This document shows, piece after piece, positions 42,126 to 50,970 of a stretch of 64,000 bases of DNA. The notes beneath the pieces are model-generated. The model made no database searches and was not told the DNA's origin. It saw only the letters and a list, made by a program, of their open reading frames with translations. A program made the position numbers and the translations under genes. Position 1 is the stretch's first letter. Each line of letters opens with the position of its first letter. This stretch comes from an uncultured Rhodospirillaceae bacterium. Lineage in GTDB: Bacteria > Pseudomonadota > Alphaproteobacteria > Rhodospirillales > Magnetospirillaceae. Where the stretch lies: NCBI GenBank assembly GCA_937887565.1, contig CALABS010000052.1:49481-113480 (forward strand), in the 5' to 3' direction.

Positions 42126-43892
42126 ATGGATCTGAAAACACTCACCTACATCATCGTCGGCCTGAGCTTCGCCCTCTATATCGGCGTCGCCATCTGGTCG
42201 CGTGCGTCCTCCACCGGCGAGTTCTACGTCGCCGGCGGCGGCGTCCATCCCGTGGTCAACGGCATGGCCACCGGCGCCGACTGGATGTCGGCCGCCTCGT
42301 TCATCTCCATGGCCGGCCTGATCGCCTTCCTGGGCTACGGCGGCTCGGTGTACCTGATGGGCTGGACCGGCGGCTACGTGCTGCTGGCCATGCTGCTGGC
42401 GCCCTATCTGCGCAAATACGGCAAGTTCACGGTGCCCGAGTTCATCGGTGACCGCTACTACTCCAGCGCCGCGCGCCTGGTGGCCGTGGTCTGCCTGATC
42501 TTCATCTCGTTCACCTACGTGGCGGGCCAGATGCGCGGCGTCGGCATCGTGTTCTCGCGCTTCCTGGAAGTCGAGATCGTGACCGGCCTCTTGGTCGGCA
42601 TGGGCCTGGTGTTCTTCTACGCCGTGCTCGGCGGCATGAAGGGCATCACCTATACCCAGGTCGCCCAGTATTGCGTGCTGATCACCGCCTACACCATCCC
42701 GGCGATCTTCATCGCGCTGCAGCTGACCGGCAACCCGATCCCGCAGCTGGCCTTCGGCTCCACCATGGCCGACGGTTCGGGCTACATGCTCGACCGCCTG
42801 AACCAGGTGGTGACCGACCTGGGCTTCGCCGCCTACACCGAGGGCAACAAGTCGATGATCGACATCTTCGCGATCACCTTCGCGCTGATGGTCGGCACCG
42901 CCGGTCTGCCGCACGTCATCGTCCGCTTCTTCACCGTTCCGAAGGTGCGCGACGCCCGGTCGTCGGCCGGTTGGGCGCTGGTGTTCATCGCCCTCCTGTA
43001 CACCGTGGCCCCCGCCGTGGGCGCCATGTCCCGCCTCAACCTGACCAACACCATCCAGACCGGCGAGGTGGGTTCGCCCGAGGGCAACCTGTCCTACGAG
43101 CAGCGTCCGGAGTGGATGAAGCGTTGGGAGACCACCGGCCTGCTGAAGTTCAAGGACCTCAACGGCGACGGCCGCATCCAGTACTACAACGACAAGAACA
43201 AGGCGTTCGCCGAGAAGGCCGCGTCCTTCGGCTGGAAGGGCAACGAGCTGGCCGTCGACCGCGATATCATGGTGCTCGCCAACCCCGAGATCGCCAAGCT
43301 GCCGAACTGGGTCATCGCCCTGGTCGCCGCCGGCGGTATCGCGGCCGCGCTGTCCACCGCCGCCGGCCTGCTGCTGGTGATTTCGTCCTCCATCTCGCAC
43401 GACCTGCTGAAGGGGACGTTGACGCCGGACATCTCGGAGAAGCAGGAGCTGATGGCCGGCCGCATCGCCGCCGCCGTGGCGGTCTGCATCGCCGGCTATC
43501 TCGGCTACAACCCCCCGGGCTTCGTGGCCCAGGTGGTGGCCTTCGCCTTCGGCCTGGCCGCTTCGTCGCTGTTCCCGGTCATCATCATGGGCATCTTCTC
43601 CAAGACCGTGAACCGCGAGGGCGCCATCGCCGGCATGCTGACCGGCCTGTTCTTCACCTTCGGCTACATCCTCTACTTCAAGGGGATCTTCATCACCCCG
43701 ATGGCGGAGAACATCCCGGCCAACTGGCTGTTCGGCATCTCGCCGGAAGGCATCGGCACCGTCGGCATGGTCCTCAACTTCATCGTGGCGTTCGCCGTGT
43801 CCAAGGTGACCGCCCCGCCGCCGAAGGAGGTCCAGGAGCTGATCGAGCACATCCGTCTGCCCCAGGGCGCGGGTACCGCTCAGGCCCACTGA
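42126..43892 (+). CDS. Sodium:solute symporter (VC_2705/ActP-like)
   Basis: A 588-residue polytopic protein of the SSS family with about 13 helices. GVHPVVNGMATGADWMSAASF, FTVPEFIGDRYYSSAARL and GTAGLPHVIVRFFTVP are symporter signatures. An extra loop (about 315-380) with DLNGDGRIQYYNDKN resembles an EF-hand-like calcium loop and is found in this subfamily. Substrates in relatives include acetate and other short organic acids; the actual one is not shown. It forms a two-gene unit with the DUF4212 subunit and ends in a strong terminator. Confidence 0.92.
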   Translation: MDLKTLTYIIVGLSFALYIGVAIWSRASSTGEFYVAGGGVHPVVNGMATGADWMSAASFISMAGLIAFLGYGGSVYLMGWTGGYVLLAMLLAPYLRKYGKFTVPEFIGDRYYSSAARLVAVVCLIFISFTYVAGQMRGVGIVFSRFLEVEIVTGLLVGMGLVFFYAVLGGMKGITYTQVAQYCVLITAYTIPAIFIALQLTGNPIPQLAFGSTMADGSGYMLDRLNQVVTDLGFAAYTEGNKSMIDIFAITFALMVGTAGLPHVIVRFFTVPKVRDARSSAGWALVFIALLYTVAPAVGAMSRLNLTNTIQTGEVGSPEGNLSYEQRPEWMKRWETTGLLKFKDLNGDGRIQYYNDKNKAFAEKAASFGWKGNELAVDRDIMVLANPEIAKLPNWVIALVAAGGIAAALSTAAGLLLVISSSISHDLLKGTLTPDISEKQELMAGRIAAAVAVCIAGYLGYNPPGFVAQVVAFAFGLAASSLFPVIIMGIFSKTVNREGAIAGMLTGLFFTFGYILYFKGIFITPMAENIPANWLFGISPEGIGTVGMVLNFIVAFAVSKVTAPPPKEVQELIEHIRLPQGAGTAQAH

Positions 43893-43924
43893 TGCCGGCA
43901 GGCATGACGTGGTAGGGTAAGGGT

Positions 43925-43961
43925 GCGGACCCCGTGGGGACACGGGGTCCGCATTCCGTTT
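43925..43961 (+). terminator. Intrinsic terminator after the symporter gene
   Basis: Perfect 12-bp GC stem (43925-43936 with 43941-43952), loop GGGA, then ATTCCGTTT. It stands 33 bp after the symporter stop and should end most of the DUF4212/symporter transcript before the cNMP-CBS gene. Confidence 0.75.
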
Positions 43962-43965
43962 GGGG

Positions 43966-43989
43966 CAGTGTTCAAGCAACAGTGTTCAA
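43966..43989 (+). repeat. Direct repeat CAGTGTTCAA, 14-bp period
   Basis: CAGTGTTCAA at 43966-43975 and again at 43980-43989, just ahead of the TTG start at 44007. It may be a regulator site or a local duplication. It is AT-richer than the surroundings. Confidence 0.5.
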
Positions 43990-44006
43990 ACAGACGGGGG
44001 AACGCC

Positions 44007-45869
44007 TTGGACAGCACCGAGATCATCGAGGTCCGCGACTTCCTGGCGGCCCATCATCCCTTCGACCTGCTGCCGGCGCAGGCGCTGGCGGAAATCGCGC
44101 GCCAGGTCGAGATTTCATACGTCCGCAAGGGTCATGTGGTCATGAAACCCGGCGACGAGGTGCGCCACCTGTTCGTGGTGCGCAGCGGCGCCGCCGAGAC
44201 CCGCGACCCCCATGGCCAGCTGCTGGCCCGGCTGGACGAGGGCGAGGTGTTCGGCATCCGCGCGCTGCTGCGCGGCGGCACCGCCGTCAACCAGAGCACC
44301 GCCATCGAGGATTCGCTGCTGTTCCTGCTGCCGCGCGAGACCTTCGAGCGGCTGCGCCGCGACCAACCGCCCTTCGCCTATTTCTGCGCCGCCTTCGATG
44401 GCGGCCGCCTGGCCGATTCGGCCGACGCCGTGCTCGGCAACAAGAACCTCGACCTGCTGTCCAAGCGGGTCGACGATCTGCTGGTGCGCGGCCCGGTCAC
44501 CATTCCCGACGGCGCCACCGTGCGCGAGGCCGCCCAGGCCATGCGGTCGGAAAAGGTGTCCTGCGTCATGGTCACCCGCGACGGCCGGCTGGCCGGCATC
44601 CTCACCGACCGCGACCTCCGCAACCGCGTGGTGGCCGAGAACCTGCCGACCGGCGTGCCGGTGACGGCGGTGATGACCGCCGACCCCATGAGCGTCGAGG
44701 CCTCGGCCATCGCCTTCGACGCCATGCTGCTGATGGGGCGCCACAACATTCACCACCTGCCGGTGATGGACAAGGGCGCGGTGCGGGGCTGCCTGACCGC
44801 CACCACCCTGATCAACAGCCAGACCGCCTCGCCGCTGTACCTGGCCCGCAAGATCCACGGCTGCGACAGCGCCCGCGAACTGGCCGAGGCGGTGGCGCGG
44901 GTTCCCGACATGGTGCATCAGTTGGCCGATGCCGGGGCCACCTCGCGCAGCATCGGCCACATCGTCTCGACGCTGACCGACGCGGTGACCCACCGCCTGA
45001 TCCGCCTCGCCGAGGCGCGGCTGGGGCCGCCGCCCATCCCCTATGCCTGGCTGGCCGCCGGTTCGCAGGCTCGCCAGGAGCAGACGGCGCTGTCCGACCA
45101 GGACAACTGCCTGATCCTGCACGACAGCTACGACGAGGCCGGGCACGGCGCCTATTTCCGCTCCTTCGCCCAGTTCGTCAATGCCGGCCTCGACATCTGC
45201 GGCTACGTCTACTGCCCGGGCGAGATGATGGCCCAGACCGACCAGTGGCGGCAGCCGCTGAAGGTGTGGAAGGACTATTTCACCAAGTGGATCGACCAGC
45301 CCCAGCCCAAGGCGCTGATGCTGTCGTGCATCTTCTTCGATCTGCGCCTGGTGGACGGCGACGCCGCGCTGTTCGACGAGCTGCACGACCTGGTGCTGGA
45401 GAAGTCCCGGAAGAACGGCATCTTCCTGGCCCACATGGCGTCCAACGCCATGACCCACCAGCCGCCGATCGGCTTCTTCCGCAACTTCGTGCTGGCGCGC
45501 GGCGGCGAGCACGCCCACACCATGGACCTCAAGCACAACGGCGTCGTGCCGATCATCGACCTGGCCCGGGTCTACGCCCTGTCGGCGGGACTGGCCGCCG
45601 TCAACACCCATGACCGCCTGCTGGCCGCCGCCGAGGCCAAGGCCATCAGCCAGGACGGGGCGCGCGACCTCATCGACGCGCTGGAATTCATCTCCATGAC
45701 CCGGCTCAGGCATCAGGCCCGCATGATCCGCGACGGCCGGAAGCCCGACAACTTCCTGGAGCCCGGCATCCTGTCCAGCTTCGAGCGCACCCACCTGAAA
45801 AACGCCTTCACGGTGGTGAAGACGTTGCAGGCCGCCATGGCGGCGGCCTACCACCTCAGCCGGTTCTGA
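44007..45869 (+). CDS. cNMP-CBS-nucleotidyltransferase (DUF294) protein
   Basis: A 620-residue cytoplasmic protein: cyclic-nucleotide-binding-like domain (about 10-125), a pair of CBS domains (about 150-275), a GlnD-type nucleotidyltransferase domain with GSQARQEQTALSDQDN (about 350-365) and a DUF294 C-terminal domain. Such proteins regularly accompany DUF4212/symporter genes and probably regulate that transport in response to nucleotides. The start is TTG 44007 with GGGGGA close upstream; an ATG at 43923 would read through the terminator hairpin. The exonuclease gene follows after 13 bp. Confidence 0.9.
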   Translation: MDSTEIIEVRDFLAAHHPFDLLPAQALAEIARQVEISYVRKGHVVMKPGDEVRHLFVVRSGAAETRDPHGQLLARLDEGEVFGIRALLRGGTAVNQSTAIEDSLLFLLPRETFERLRRDQPPFAYFCAAFDGGRLADSADAVLGNKNLDLLSKRVDDLLVRGPVTIPDGATVREAAQAMRSEKVSCVMVTRDGRLAGILTDRDLRNRVVAENLPTGVPVTAVMTADPMSVEASAIAFDAMLLMGRHNIHHLPVMDKGAVRGCLTATTLINSQTASPLYLARKIHGCDSARELAEAVARVPDMVHQLADAGATSRSIGHIVSTLTDAVTHRLIRLAEARLGPPPIPYAWLAAGSQARQEQTALSDQDNCLILHDSYDEAGHGAYFRSFAQFVNAGLDICGYVYCPGEMMAQTDQWRQPLKVWKDYFTKWIDQPQPKALMLSCIFFDLRLVDGDAALFDELHDLVLEKSRKNGIFLAHMASNAMTHQPPIGFFRNFVLARGGEHAHTMDLKHNGVVPIIDLARVYALSAGLAAVNTHDRLLAAAEAKAISQDGARDLIDALEFISMTRLRHQARMIRDGRKPDNFLEPGILSSFERTHLKNAFTVVKTLQAAMAAAYHLSRF

Positions 45870-45882
45870 CGGGGGGCGGCGG

Positions 45883-46572
45883 ATGGCGCGGGGCTGGTTC
45901 GGGTCGGACGACGTCCGTCGCTGGTGGCTGAGCGCGCGCTGCGCCCCCGGGGCGCTCAAGGACTATTACCGCGTCGACACCCCCACCGAGGACACGCCCT
46001 GGACCCGCGCCGAGTTCGCCGCCATCGACCTGGAAACCACCGGCCTCGATCCCGATGTCGACGACATCGTCAGCATCGGGTTGGTGCCCATCGTCGGCGG
46101 CCGGGTGGTCCTGTCCGGCGCGCTTAGGCGGCTGGTGCGGCCGACGCGGCCGGTGGGCGAGCGGGCCGCCGCCGTCCACGGCCTGCTGGACGATGTCCTG
46201 GCCGCCGCCGCGCCGCTGGAGGAGGTGATGCCCGAGGTGCTGGCCGCCCTGACCGGCCGGTTGCCCGTCGCCCACCACGCCAAGGTGGAGCGCGAGTTCC
46301 TGACCCGCGCCTGCCGGCGCCTGTACGGCCGGCCGCTGGAGGTGCCGTACCTGGACACCATGGACCTGGAGCGGCGGCTGCTGGGCCGCTCCGACACGCC
46401 CCTGGCCGAGGGCATGCTGCGTCTGGATGCTTGCCGCTCGCGCCGCGGGCTGCCACGCTACCGGCCGCACGATGCCCTGACCGACGCCCTGGCCTGCGCC
46501 GAACTGTTCCTGGTGCAGGCGACCATGCTGGGCGGGGCCAAGCCGGCGCAATTGCGCGACCTTCTCAACTGA
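45883..46572 (+). CDS. DnaQ-like DEDDh 3'-5' exonuclease
   Basis: A 229-residue protein with the exonuclease motifs FAAIDLETTGLDPD (Exo I, DxE), HHAKVEREFL (Exo II) and YRPHDALTDALACAEL (Exo III with the His of DEDDh). It is not the polymerase proofreading subunit, which would have a C-terminal PolC-binding tail; stand-alone forms like this commonly follow DUF294 proteins in symporter clusters. 11 bp separate it from the next gene. Confidence 0.92.
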   Translation: MARGWFGSDDVRRWWLSARCAPGALKDYYRVDTPTEDTPWTRAEFAAIDLETTGLDPDVDDIVSIGLVPIVGGRVVLSGALRRLVRPTRPVGERAAAVHGLLDDVLAAAAPLEEVMPEVLAALTGRLPVAHHAKVEREFLTRACRRLYGRPLEVPYLDTMDLERRLLGRSDTPLAEGMLRLDACRSRRGLPRYRPHDALTDALACAELFLVQATMLGGAKPAQLRDLLN

Positions 46573-46583
46573 CCGGGTGAACA

Positions 46584-47105
46584 ATGCTTTTCGAGATCGT
46601 GATCGTCGTCTGCGTGGCCTTCGCCGGTGCCGGTGTCGTCGTGCTGCCGGCCAAGCTGATGCGCCGCAAGACGCCCAAGACCCTGGCCCTGGTGGCCGCC
46701 GGCCTCGCCATGTTCGCCTACGTCCAGTGGGACCGCTACACCTGGGCCGAGCGCTATGCCGCCAACCTGCCCGAGGGCTCGACGGTGGTGGCGTCCTATC
46801 CCTACGACGGCATCGCCGAGCCGTGGGCGCTGGTGGTGCCGCGCGCCGACCGCCTGCTGGTGGTGGATCGCGGCACCGCCCTGACCAATCCCGCCTATCC
46901 CCATATCAGCCTGGTCACCACCCTGCTGGTCGAGCGCAACCAGGAGACCCTGGCGCTGCGGCAGTTCGTGGATTGCGTCCAGCGCCGCCGCGCCCCGGTC
47001 ACCGGCGAGGTCGAGTTCACCGAGGCCGGCCTGCCCCGCGCCGATGCCTGGGTGGCCAACGGTGCGCCCAAGGCCCTTTACGACGCCGTCTGCGGGGCGC
47101 GCTGA
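46584..47105 (+). CDS. Hypothetical membrane-anchored protein
   Basis: A 173-residue protein, not recognised. Two N-terminal hydrophobic segments (about 1-20 and 33-47) are followed by a soluble part of about 120 residues (from WDRYTWAERYAANLPEG). Close spacing to the exonuclease gene suggests an operon. Its 3' end overlaps the oppositely transcribed methyltransferase by 28 bp. Confidence 0.75.
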   Translation: MLFEIVIVVCVAFAGAGVVVLPAKLMRRKTPKTLALVAAGLAMFAYVQWDRYTWAERYAANLPEGSTVVASYPYDGIAEPWALVVPRADRLLVVDRGTALTNPAYPHISLVTTLLVERNQETLALRQFVDCVQRRRAPVTGEVEFTEAGLPRADAWVANGAPKALYDAVCGAR

Positions 47106-47770
47106 CCGGCCAGCACCGCGAAGCGGTGGTGGCGATAGGGGCAGCACACCTCGGCCAGTCCGGCGGCGCGCATCCACTCCATCTGCTCGGCGGCGGTGGC
47201 CATGATATCGTGGCGCATGCGCCGGCGCGCGGCGGCGATATCGTCGTCGGTCGCCCCCAGGCGCCGGATCTCGCGGACCCACCAGGCGTCGTTCCTGCCC
47301 TCCACCGCCGGCGTCTCGCCCAGCACCTGCTCGGCATTGACGAAGACGCCGCCGGGAGCCAGCGCCGCGGCGATGCGGGCGAACAGCAGCCGCTTGGCGT
47401 CGTGGTCCAGGTGGTGGATCGACAGTGCCGAGACCACGGCGTCCCAGCCGCCGCCGGGCAGGCCCGACCGGTAGTCGGCGGTGATCGCCGTCATCGGCCG
47501 GCCCAGGGCCGCGAAGCGTTCGCGCGCCACCTCCAGCATGGCCTCCGACACGTCCACCAGCGTTAGCCGCGCGCGGGGGAAGCGGGCCGCCACCGCCGCC
47601 GCCAGCAGGCCCGACCCCGCCCCCAGGTCCAGCACCCTGGGCGACGCGGCGGCGGGAAACTCCAACTGCGAAACGGCGACGCCGTAGAAATCGTCGAAGC
47701 AGGGAATCAGCCGCCGGCGGCCGGCGTCATAGTCCCTGGCCACGGCATCGAAGGCGTCCTTGACCGTCAT
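47078..47770 (-). CDS. Class I SAM-dependent methyltransferase
   Basis: A 230-residue methyltransferase with SAM-binding motif I VLDLGAGSGLLAAAV, the acidic LTLVDVSEAML and the motif IV-like WDAVVSALSIHHL. Substrate unknown; it resembles the small-molecule methyltransferases of the methyltransferase-25/12 groups. The ATG at 47770 follows a GGAGG. It is divergent from the 63-residue gene across a gap that holds an inverted repeat. Confidence 0.88.
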   Translation of the reverse strand: MTVKDAFDAVARDYDAGRRRLIPCFDDFYGVAVSQLEFPAAASPRVLDLGAGSGLLAAAVAARFPRARLTLVDVSEAMLEVARERFAALGRPMTAITADYRSGLPGGGWDAVVSALSIHHLDHDAKRLLFARIAAALAPGGVFVNAEQVLGETPAVEGRNDAWWVREIRRLGATDDDIAAARRRMRHDIMATAAEQMEWMRAAGLAEVCCPYRHHRFAVLAGQRAPQTAS

Positions 47771-47794
47771 CCGCGTCCTCCGCAGTAACCCAGC

Positions 47795-47825
47795 CATGCG
47801 CACAAGCCGCGACTCCTTGCGCATG
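47795..47825. promoter_or_regulatory. Inverted repeat between divergent genes
   Basis: CATGCGCA (47795-47802) and TGCGCATG (47818-47825), 8-bp arms with a 15-bp spacer, in the 101-bp gap between the methyltransferase and the 63-residue gene. Position and symmetry suggest a dimeric regulator site, but no regulator gene is next to it. Confidence 0.4.
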
Positions 47826-47871
47826 CAATCGTTCAGGCTGGCAAGGTGACCATTGGCCGGAGGAGTCAACC

Positions 47872-48063
47872 ATGCAGGTCCGCGACTTCGCCTTCAACCG
47901 TGGCCGTGAGATCGGAGCCGTCGCCGATACCGACGAGGAGCTCCAGGACCTCGTGACCGCTTTCATGCGCGGCCATCCCGAGGTGGCCGGCGACCCCGAA
48001 ATGGTCGAGACCATGTGGCGGGGCATTGCCGCCACCCATCCGGAGCATCCGCTCCGTCATTAG
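47872..48063 (+). CDS. Small hypothetical protein, 63 residues
   Basis: Acidic soluble protein beginning MQVRDFAFNRGREIGAVADT with ELQDLVTAFMRGHPEVAG in the middle. GGAGGAG lies 7 bp before the ATG, strong support for translation. Not recognised. Its stop overlaps the nhaA stop on the other strand by 3-4 bp. Confidence 0.75.
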   Translation: MQVRDFAFNRGREIGAVADTDEELQDLVTAFMRGHPEVAGDPEMVETMWRGIAATHPEHPLRH

Positions 48064-49265
48064 GAAGCCGCCGGTTCCGCCGCCGCCTCGGCGGGGCGGT
48101 GGGACGTCGCCAGGACGAAATAGCCCACCGCCGCCGACAGCAGCGAACCGGCCAGCACGCCCAGCCGGACCCCGGCGCCGTGGCCGCCCTCGTCGGGGAA
48201 GGCCAGGGTGCCGATGAACAGGCTCATGGTGAAGCCGATGCCGGTCAGCACCGACACCCCGTAGAACTGCCGCCAGCTGGCGCCCTCGGGCAGCCGCGCC
48301 CAGCCGGCCTTGATGGCCGCCCAGCAGAAGGCGAAGACGCCGGCCTGCTTGCCCAGGAACAGCCCCAGCGCGATGCCCAGCGGCACTGGGTCGAGCAGCG
48401 CCGACGGCGACAGCCCGGCCAGTGGCACGCCGGCATTGGCGAAGGCGAACACGGGCAGGATGGCGTAGGCCACCCACGGATGCAGCATGTGCTCCAGCCG
48501 CGACAGCGGCGGCTCCTGGTCGGCGATGCCGCGCAGGGGGACCGCCAGCCCCACCACCACCCCGGCCAGGGTGGCGTGGACGCCCGATTTCAGCACGCAC
48601 ACCCACACGAACGTGCCCACCAGCATGTAGGGCGCCAGGCGGCGCACGCCGGTGAGGTTGAGTGCCACCAGCGCCGCCACGCCGGCGGCCGCCAGCCCAA
48701 GCGCCAGCGCCGACAGCTCGGTGGTGTAGAACAGGGCGATGATGACGATGGCGCCCAGGTCGTCCATCACCGCCAGCGCCAGCAGGAACAGCTTGAGCGA
48801 GGCGGGCGCGCGCCGGCCCAGCAGCGCCAGCACCCCCAGGGCGAAGGCGATGTCGGTGGCGGCCGGGATGGCCCAGCCGGCCATGCGCGCCGGGTCCCAG
48901 ACGTTGAAGGCGGTGTAGACCAGGGCCGGCACCGCCATGCCGCCGATGGCGCCGATGCCGGGCAGCGCCGCCTGGCCGATGCTGGACAGCTCGCCCTGCA
49001 GCACCTCGCGCTTGATCTCCAGGCCGACCAGCAGGAAGAACACCGCCATCAGGCCGTCGTTGATCCAGAGAATCAGCGGCTTGTAGATCTCGAAGCCGCC
49101 TACCAGCACCGCCACCGGCGTGTCCAGGAAGCCCACATAGGCATCCGCCGCGCCGGTGTTGGACAGCACCATGGCCAGCGCCGCCGCCGTCACCAGCAGG
49201 ATGCCGCCGGCGGCCTCCAGGCGCAGGAAACGGGACAGGGCGTCGGACAAGGTGGCGAGCGTCAT
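48060..49265 (-). CDS. nhaA: NhaA Na+/H+ antiporter
   Basis: A 401-residue inner-membrane antiporter with 12 helices that exports sodium in exchange for protons. Ion-site aspartates are in PAATDIAFALG and LALAVMDDLGAIVIIALFY (the DDLGA motif of NhaA). GIGFTMSLFIG is the conserved C-terminal segment. The start at 49265 has GAGGAG; earlier in-frame ATGs are less likely. It overlaps the 63-residue gene tail to tail. Confidence 0.95.
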   Translation of the reverse strand: MTLATLSDALSRFLRLEAAGGILLVTAAALAMVLSNTGAADAYVGFLDTPVAVLVGGFEIYKPLILWINDGLMAVFFLLVGLEIKREVLQGELSSIGQAALPGIGAIGGMAVPALVYTAFNVWDPARMAGWAIPAATDIAFALGVLALLGRRAPASLKLFLLALAVMDDLGAIVIIALFYTTELSALALGLAAAGVAALVALNLTGVRRLAPYMLVGTFVWVCVLKSGVHATLAGVVVGLAVPLRGIADQEPPLSRLEHMLHPWVAYAILPVFAFANAGVPLAGLSPSALLDPVPLGIALGLFLGKQAGVFAFCWAAIKAGWARLPEGASWRQFYGVSVLTGIGFTMSLFIGTLAFPDEGGHGAGVRLGVLAGSLLSAAVGYFVLATSHRPAEAAAEPAAS

Positions 49266-49569
49266 CGGAGTCTCCTCGGCGGGGGCCTCCATTAGGGTTA
49301 ATGCTCCTTCCTTGCGAATCAAGCGGATATGACGTGCGTTCCGTCGTGCGACCTGCTATAAGCGGCGCCACGGACCGGTGTCGGTCCACGGATTTCGCCG
49401 CGATTGCACGCGGGCGCCGCCGGCCCAAAGGGGTGACGGGCGGCAGCCTTATCCGCCGAATCCCCCCAACCCGCTCCCCGATGGCCGCGTGCCCCACGGG
49501 CACCCATCAATCCGTCGCCGCCCGCCGCTCAGGCCTGGGCGCGATCCCCATTTTTGAAAGACAGATCGC
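49266..49569. other. 304-bp divergent gap nhaA / RNA helicase
   Basis: No gene is supported. It holds the promoters of nhaA and the helicase gene. A small hairpin GTGCCC/GGGCAC lies at 49489-49503, 67 bp before the helicase start. RNA helicase genes often have long regulated leaders; nothing here proves that. Confidence 0.45.
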
Positions 49570-50970
49570 TTGACCATCCAATTCTCCGACCTCGGCCTCA
49601 TCGACCCCATCCAGAAGGCGGTCGCCGCCGAGGGCTACACCACCCCCACCCCCATCCAGGCGCAGGCCATCCCGCACCTGCTGGAGGGCCGCGACGTCCT
49701 GGGCCTGGCCCAGACCGGCACCGGCAAGACCGCCGCCTTCTCGCTGCCCATCCTCAACCACCTCGGCACCCAGCGCCGCCGCCCCGAGCGCAAGTCGGCC
49801 CGCGTGCTGGTGCTGACCCCGACCCGCGAACTGGCGGTGCAGATCGGCCAGAGCTTCGCCACTTACGGCGCCAATCTGCGCGTCAAGAAGCACGTCATCT
49901 TCGGTGGCGTCGGCCAGCATCCGCAGGTACAGGCGCTGATGGGCGGGCTCGACGTGCTGGTCGCCACCCCCGGCCGCCTGCTGGACCTGATCAACCAGGG
50001 CCATTGTGTGCTGGATTCGGTGGAGATCTTCGTCCTCGACGAGGCCGACCGCATGCTGGACATGGGCTTCATCCATGATGTCCGCCGCATCGCGAGCCGC
50101 CTGCCCAAGCAGCGCCAGACCCTGCTGTTCTCGGCCACCATGCCCGACAGCGTCACCGACCTGGCCGCCAGCCTGCTGAACCAGCCGGTCCGCGTCGAGG
50201 TCACCCCGGTGGCCTCCACCGCCGAGCGTATCGAGCAGAAGGTGCTGTTCGTCGGCCGCGACAGGAAGCGCGACCTGCTGCTCGAGCTGTTGTCCGATCG
50301 CGCCGTGTCGCGGGCCATCGTCTTCACCCGCACCAAGCACGGCGCCAACAAGATCGCCGAGATCCTGCAGAAGGGCGGCGTCAAGGCCGACGCCATCCAC
50401 GGCAACAAGTCGCAGAACGCCCGCCAGAAGGCGCTGGCCGATTTCCGCGACGGCCGCGTCCGCGCCCTGGTCGCCACCGACATCGCCGCCCGTGGCATCG
50501 ACATCGACGGCATCACCCACGTCATCAACTTCGACCTGCCCAACGAGCCGGAAAGCTATGTCCACCGCATCGGCCGCACCGCGCGGGCCGGAGCCGACGG
50601 TATCGCCCTGTCGCTGTGCGACGCCGAGGAGGTGGCCTACCTGAAGGCCATCGAGCGCACCACCCGGCAGACCGTACCGGTGCTGGACGACCACCGCTTC
50701 CACTGCGCCAACACCCAGCGTCTGTACGAGACCCGGGGCGGTCGCGGCTCCGGCGCCCCCAAGCGCCCGGCCCGTCCCCAGGGCGGCCGGCCGCAGGGTC
50801 AGCCACAGGCGGCCAAGCCGCAGGGCCAGCCCCAGGCCACCAAGCCCCAGGGCCAACCCCAGGCGGCCAAGCCCCAGCGCCAGAACAAGCCCCATGTCGG
50901 CCATGGCGCGCCCAAGCACGGCCCCGCCGTTCATCGCGGCGGCGACCAGCCCCGGCGACGGGCGGGCTGA
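49570..50970 (+). CDS. DEAD-box RNA helicase, RhlE type
   Basis: A 466-residue helicase with all core motifs: AQTGTGKT (I), PTRELAVQI (Ia), TPGRLLDL (Ib), DEAD (II, VLDEADRMLDMGF), SAT (III) and HRIGRTARAG (VI). RhlE-type enzymes help ribosome assembly and RNA turnover, especially in the cold. The basic C-terminal tail has a GQPQAAKPQ-type unit three times (about 413-440) and ends VHRGGDQPRRRAG. Start is a TTG at 49570 with only a weak GAAAG upstream. The last 14 codons and stop are part of an 84-bp tandem duplication. Confidence 0.94.
   Translation: MTIQFSDLGLIDPIQKAVAAEGYTTPTPIQAQAIPHLLEGRDVLGLAQTGTGKTAAFSLPILNHLGTQRRRPERKSARVLVLTPTRELAVQIGQSFATYGANLRVKKHVIFGGVGQHPQVQALMGGLDVLVATPGRLLDLINQGHCVLDSVEIFVLDEADRMLDMGFIHDVRRIASRLPKQRQTLLFSATMPDSVTDLAASLLNQPVRVEVTPVASTAERIEQKVLFVGRDRKRDLLLELLSDRAVSRAIVFTRTKHGANKIAEILQKGGVKADAIHGNKSQNARQKALADFRDGRVRALVATDIAARGIDIDGITHVINFDLPNEPESYVHRIGRTARAGADGIALSLCDAEEVAYLKAIERTTRQTVPVLDDHRFHCANTQRLYETRGGRGSGAPKRPARPQGGRPQGQPQAAKPQGQPQATKPQGQPQAAKPQRQNKPHVGHGAPKHGPAVHRGGDQPRRRAG

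Noticed and set aside
43923..44006. ATG at 43923 as start of the cNMP-CBS protein
   Set aside because: Translation would begin inside the terminator stem and add a leader with no family match; TTG 44007 has GGGGGA upstream.
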